A DNA stretch of 64,000 nucleotides from Flavobacterium psychrophilum (GTDB lineage Bacteria; Bacteroidota; Bacteroidia; Flavobacteriales; Flavobacteriaceae): assembly GCA_945879625.1 (NCBI GenBank), contig CAMCVA010000003.1, forward strand, positions 122,702 through 186,701, given 5' to 3'. Below, piece after piece: positions 61,905 to 64,000 of this stretch. A model generated the notes under the pieces. The model was not told the DNA's origin and ran no database searches. It saw nothing but the letters and a program-made list of their open reading frames with translations. A program made the position numbers and the translations under genes. Position 1 is the first letter of the stretch, and every line of letters begins with the position of its first letter.

Positions 61905-62531
61905 TTAATCTTTGATGAGGATAATGCTGGCTTTAAAACCGGTAGCCAAGTTCCATTGATTGGCCGAAATCAATTGACTTTTTTCGTCATAGATTTGAAA
62001 TTCGGCGGTATTCGGACCAGATTCGCCTTGGTTTATGGCTTCAAAATCAACTTTATTGAATCCTTTGATGAGGCCCAAATCGATGCCCCGGTAATCGCCG
62101 GTCAAGAAAATGCGTTCTATCATAATTCTTCCATTCACCCAAATGCGGATTTCGTCGCCGTCTATTTCACCAAAATCACGGCAACTGATGCGCACCGTTT
62201 CAGCTTTGGACGTAAACTCCCCTAAAAATTGGTTTTTTCGATACACCCGAAAGTCATCGCCTTCGGGCTTGCGGTTGAGTTTGTCTTTGTAGACATCACC
62301 GGGATTGGTAAAGGAATTGGGGTTGGTGAACTGCATGCTATTTTTTTCTAAAATAGAAGACGACTTAGATGCTGCGGGTAATTTGGGCGAAAAAACAGAA
62401 GGACTAAACACCTTGGGTGCACTTGTAGATGGCATTGCAGGTATGGCATTACTGGGATTCGTGAATTCGTATTGCGCCCATACATTGGAAGCAAACAAAC
62501 ACAAAATCACTACTAAACCATACTTTTTCAT
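61905..62531 (-). CDS. Exported protein of unknown function
   Basis: 208 residues from MKKYGLVVILCLFASNVWAQ; the 16 earlier codons are rejected because the signal peptide starts here. A Ser/Pro/Asn-rich linker (25-70) leads to a beta domain (about 85-208) with DDFRVYRKNQFLGEFTSKAETVRISCRDFGEIDGDEIRIWVNG and NKVDFEAINQGESGPNTAEFQIYDE. That half looks like a small secreted Ig/C-type fold; I know of similar flavobacterial proteins without function. Confidence 0.65.
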   Translation of the reverse strand: MKKYGLVVILCLFASNVWAQYEFTNPSNAIPAMPSTSAPKVFSPSVFSPKLPAASKSSSILEKNSMQFTNPNSFTNPGDVYKDKLNRKPEGDDFRVYRKNQFLGEFTSKAETVRISCRDFGEIDGDEIRIWVNGRIMIERIFLTGDYRGIDLGLIKGFNKVDFEAINQGESGPNTAEFQIYDEKSQLISANQWNLATGFKASIILIKD

Positions 62532-62640
62532 AGGCGAACCGGAGAATAAATTATATTTCGATTGGCTAAAATAATTCATATTCTACCAACGGCCTTGCTT
62601 TTATATTTATTTTATCATTTTGGCAGTTGGCGAATTAGGA

Positions 62641-62667
62641 TTGCCTTTTTGTTGGGGATTATATTTG
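62641..62667 (+). promoter_or_regulatory. uvrB promoter (-33 TTG, -7 TATATTTG)
   Basis: TTG (62641-62643), 16-base spacer and TATATTTG (62660-62667), 31 bases before the ATG. Confidence 0.7.
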
Positions 62668-62698
62668 TAAATTAGCCGGCCAAACAACCCAATTTTGT

Positions 62699-64000
62699 AT
62701 GCAATTCGAAGTCGTATCTGACTATCAGCCCAAGGGCGATCAACCGCAAGCGATTCAGAAACTCGTCCAAGGCATCATGGCCGGCGATGAATTTCAGACC
62801 TTATTGGGCGTAACCGGCTCAGGAAAAACATTTACTGTGGCCAATGTAATCCAAGAAGTGCAACGCCCAACTTTGGTCTTGGCGCACAACAAAACCCTGG
62901 CCGCGCAATTGTATTCGGAATTCAAGCAATTTTTCCCGAACAATGCCGTGGAATATTTTGTTTCCTACTACGATTACTACCAACCCGAAGCCTTTATGCC
63001 GGTAACAGGCGTCTTTATAGAGAAAGATTTATCGATTAACGAGGAGCTAGAAAAAATGCGCTTGAGCACAACTGCTTCCCTCCTTTCGGGCCGACGCGAT
63101 ATTTTGGTGGTTGCTTCTGTTTCCTGTTTGTACGGGATTGGAAACCCAATCGAATTTCAAAAAAATGTGATTGCTATTGCACGTGATCAGGTAATTGCCC
63201 GCACGAAATTGCTGAAACAATTGGTGCAAAGTTTGTATTCGCGCACCGAAGCCGAATTTAATCCGGGCAGTTTCCGCATCAAAGGCGACACCGTAGAAGT
63301 CTATCCCAGTTATGCCGATGATGCGTTTCGGATCCACTTTTTTGGCGATGAAATTGAAGAAATTGAGCGCTTTGATGTAAAAACCGCAGCGGTAATTGAA
63401 AAGTTTGATAAATTGACCATCTACCCGGCCAATATGTTTGTGACCTCGCCCGATGTACTGCAAAATGCCATCTGGGAAATTCAACAAGATTTGGTGAAAC
63501 AGGTGAACTACTTTAAAGAAATTGGCAAACATTTGGAAGCCAAACGCCTAGAAGAACGCACCAATTTTGATTTGGAAATGATTCGCGAATTGGGCTACTG
63601 CTCGGGCATTGAGAATTATTCGCGCTACTTAGATGGCCGAGAAGCCGGAACTCGACCATTTTGTTTGCTGGATTATTTCCCCAAAGATTTTTTGATGGTA
63701 GTAGACGAAAGCCACGTGACTATTTCCCAAGTGCATGCTATGTATGGCGGCGACCGCAGCCGTAAAGTGAATTTGGTCGATTACGGATTTCGCTTGCCTG
63801 CAGCCATGGACAACCGACCCTTGAAATTTGAAGAGTTTGAAGCGATGCAAAACCAAGTGATCTATGTATCTGCCACACCTGCCGATTACGAATTGCAAAA
63901 ATCGATGGGCGTAGTGGTTGAGCAAGTGATACGGCCTACCGGACTGTTGGATCCGATTATCGAAATTCGTCCGAGTTTAAACCAGATTGATGATTTGATT
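62699..64000 (+). CDS. uvrB: Excinuclease ABC subunit B (UvrB), 5' part; runs off the right edge
   Basis: The first 434 codons are in the window, frame open to the end. DNA helicase-like nuclease-loading protein of excision repair. Walker A GVTGSGKTFTVANV (about 38-51), beta-hairpin region YYDYYQPEAF, the DESHVT (Walker B, about 340), and motif SATPADYEL. UvrA-interaction domain at about 150-250. It partners UvrA (13423). The remaining C-terminal UVR motif is beyond the window. Confidence 0.97.
   Translation, partial: MQFEVVSDYQPKGDQPQAIQKLVQGIMAGDEFQTLLGVTGSGKTFTVANVIQEVQRPTLVLAHNKTLAAQLYSEFKQFFPNNAVEYFVSYYDYYQPEAFMPVTGVFIEKDLSINEELEKMRLSTTASLLSGRRDILVVASVSCLYGIGNPIEFQKNVIAIARDQVIARTKLLKQLVQSLYSRTEAEFNPGSFRIKGDTVEVYPSYADDAFRIHFFGDEIEEIERFDVKTAAVIEKFDKLTIYPANMFVTSPDVLQNAIWEIQQDLVKQVNYFKEIGKHLEAKRLEERTNFDLEMIRELGYCSGIENYSRYLDGREAGTRPFCLLDYFPKDFLMVVDESHVTISQVHAMYGGDRSRKVNLVDYGFRLPAAMDNRPLKFEEFEAMQNQVIYVSATPADYELQKSMGVVVEQVIRPTGLLDPIIEIRPSLNQIDDLI

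Noticed and set aside
63047..63532. 161-residue minus-strand frame near the right edge
   Set aside because: It is antisense to the uvrB coding sequence, which is certain from its motifs.
13423..64000. A functional UvrAB operon
   Set aside because: uvrA and the uvrB start are about 49 kb apart with separate promoters, so they are not one transcription unit.

Overview
The window is a 64 kb stretch of a flavobacterial (Bacteroidetes) chromosome. The evidence is a SusC/SusD pair, type IX secretion (T9SS) C-terminal sorting domains, promoters with the Bacteroidetes -7 element TAnnTTTG, a DUF4249 lipoprotein next to a TonB-dependent receptor, a PUR-alpha-like DUF3276 protein and a cyclophilin-FKBP fusion. 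Most of it is dense housekeeping sequence. No rRNA, tRNA, CRISPR array, intact insertion sequence or prophage was found.

Region 1 (1-13.3 kb, all minus strand) is a polysaccharide utilisation locus (PUL). In transcription order it holds two secreted T9SS proteins with carbohydrate-binding-like domains, a membrane-spanning beta-propeller/Y_Y_Y/LuxR regulator, SusC, SusD, a PKD-containing lipoprotein, and the start of another PKD-like lipoprotein (probably a GH16 glucanase) that runs off the left edge. The layout resembles laminarin-type PULs, but the substrate is inferred. Two candidate regulatory motifs recur in its upstream regions: a 17-bp element at fixed distance from two promoters, and a TGTTGTGGTAGTG box.

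Region 2 (13.4-35.6 kb) holds uvrA, an envelope-glycan operon (DUF4834, YfhO-like, glycosyltransferase, flippase), a porin-like transporter with an acetyltransferase-like protein, a serine-palmitoyltransferase-type enzyme, rdgB, a DEAD-box helicase with an RGG tail, a TrmH-like methyltransferase, a cysteine-free sirtuin, purB, guaB, and a pyrD/HMG-CoA lyase operon.

Region 3 (31.9-42.6 kb) is more accessory. It has a family of dispersed non-coding repeats, a short GT2 and a second putative glycosyltransferase, AlkB, small membrane proteins, a relic of a secreted leucine-rich-repeat-type gene, and several genes of unknown function.

Region 4 (43.3-49 kb) is an ethanolamine operon: permease, eutB, eutC and an MTA/SAH nucleosidase with 4-bp ATGA overlaps between the last three, followed by pepT. 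Region 5 (49-64 kb) contains yajC, DUF1573, nusB, leucine dehydrogenase, an ABC exporter, a DUF3276 protein, a cytochrome c, the PPIase fusion, trmD, rplS with a possible structured leader, icd, a TonB receptor/DUF4249 pair and the 5' part of uvrB. Where upstream in-frame codons overlap a promoter, or a signal peptide begins downstream, I chose the internal ATG as start and say so in the entry.
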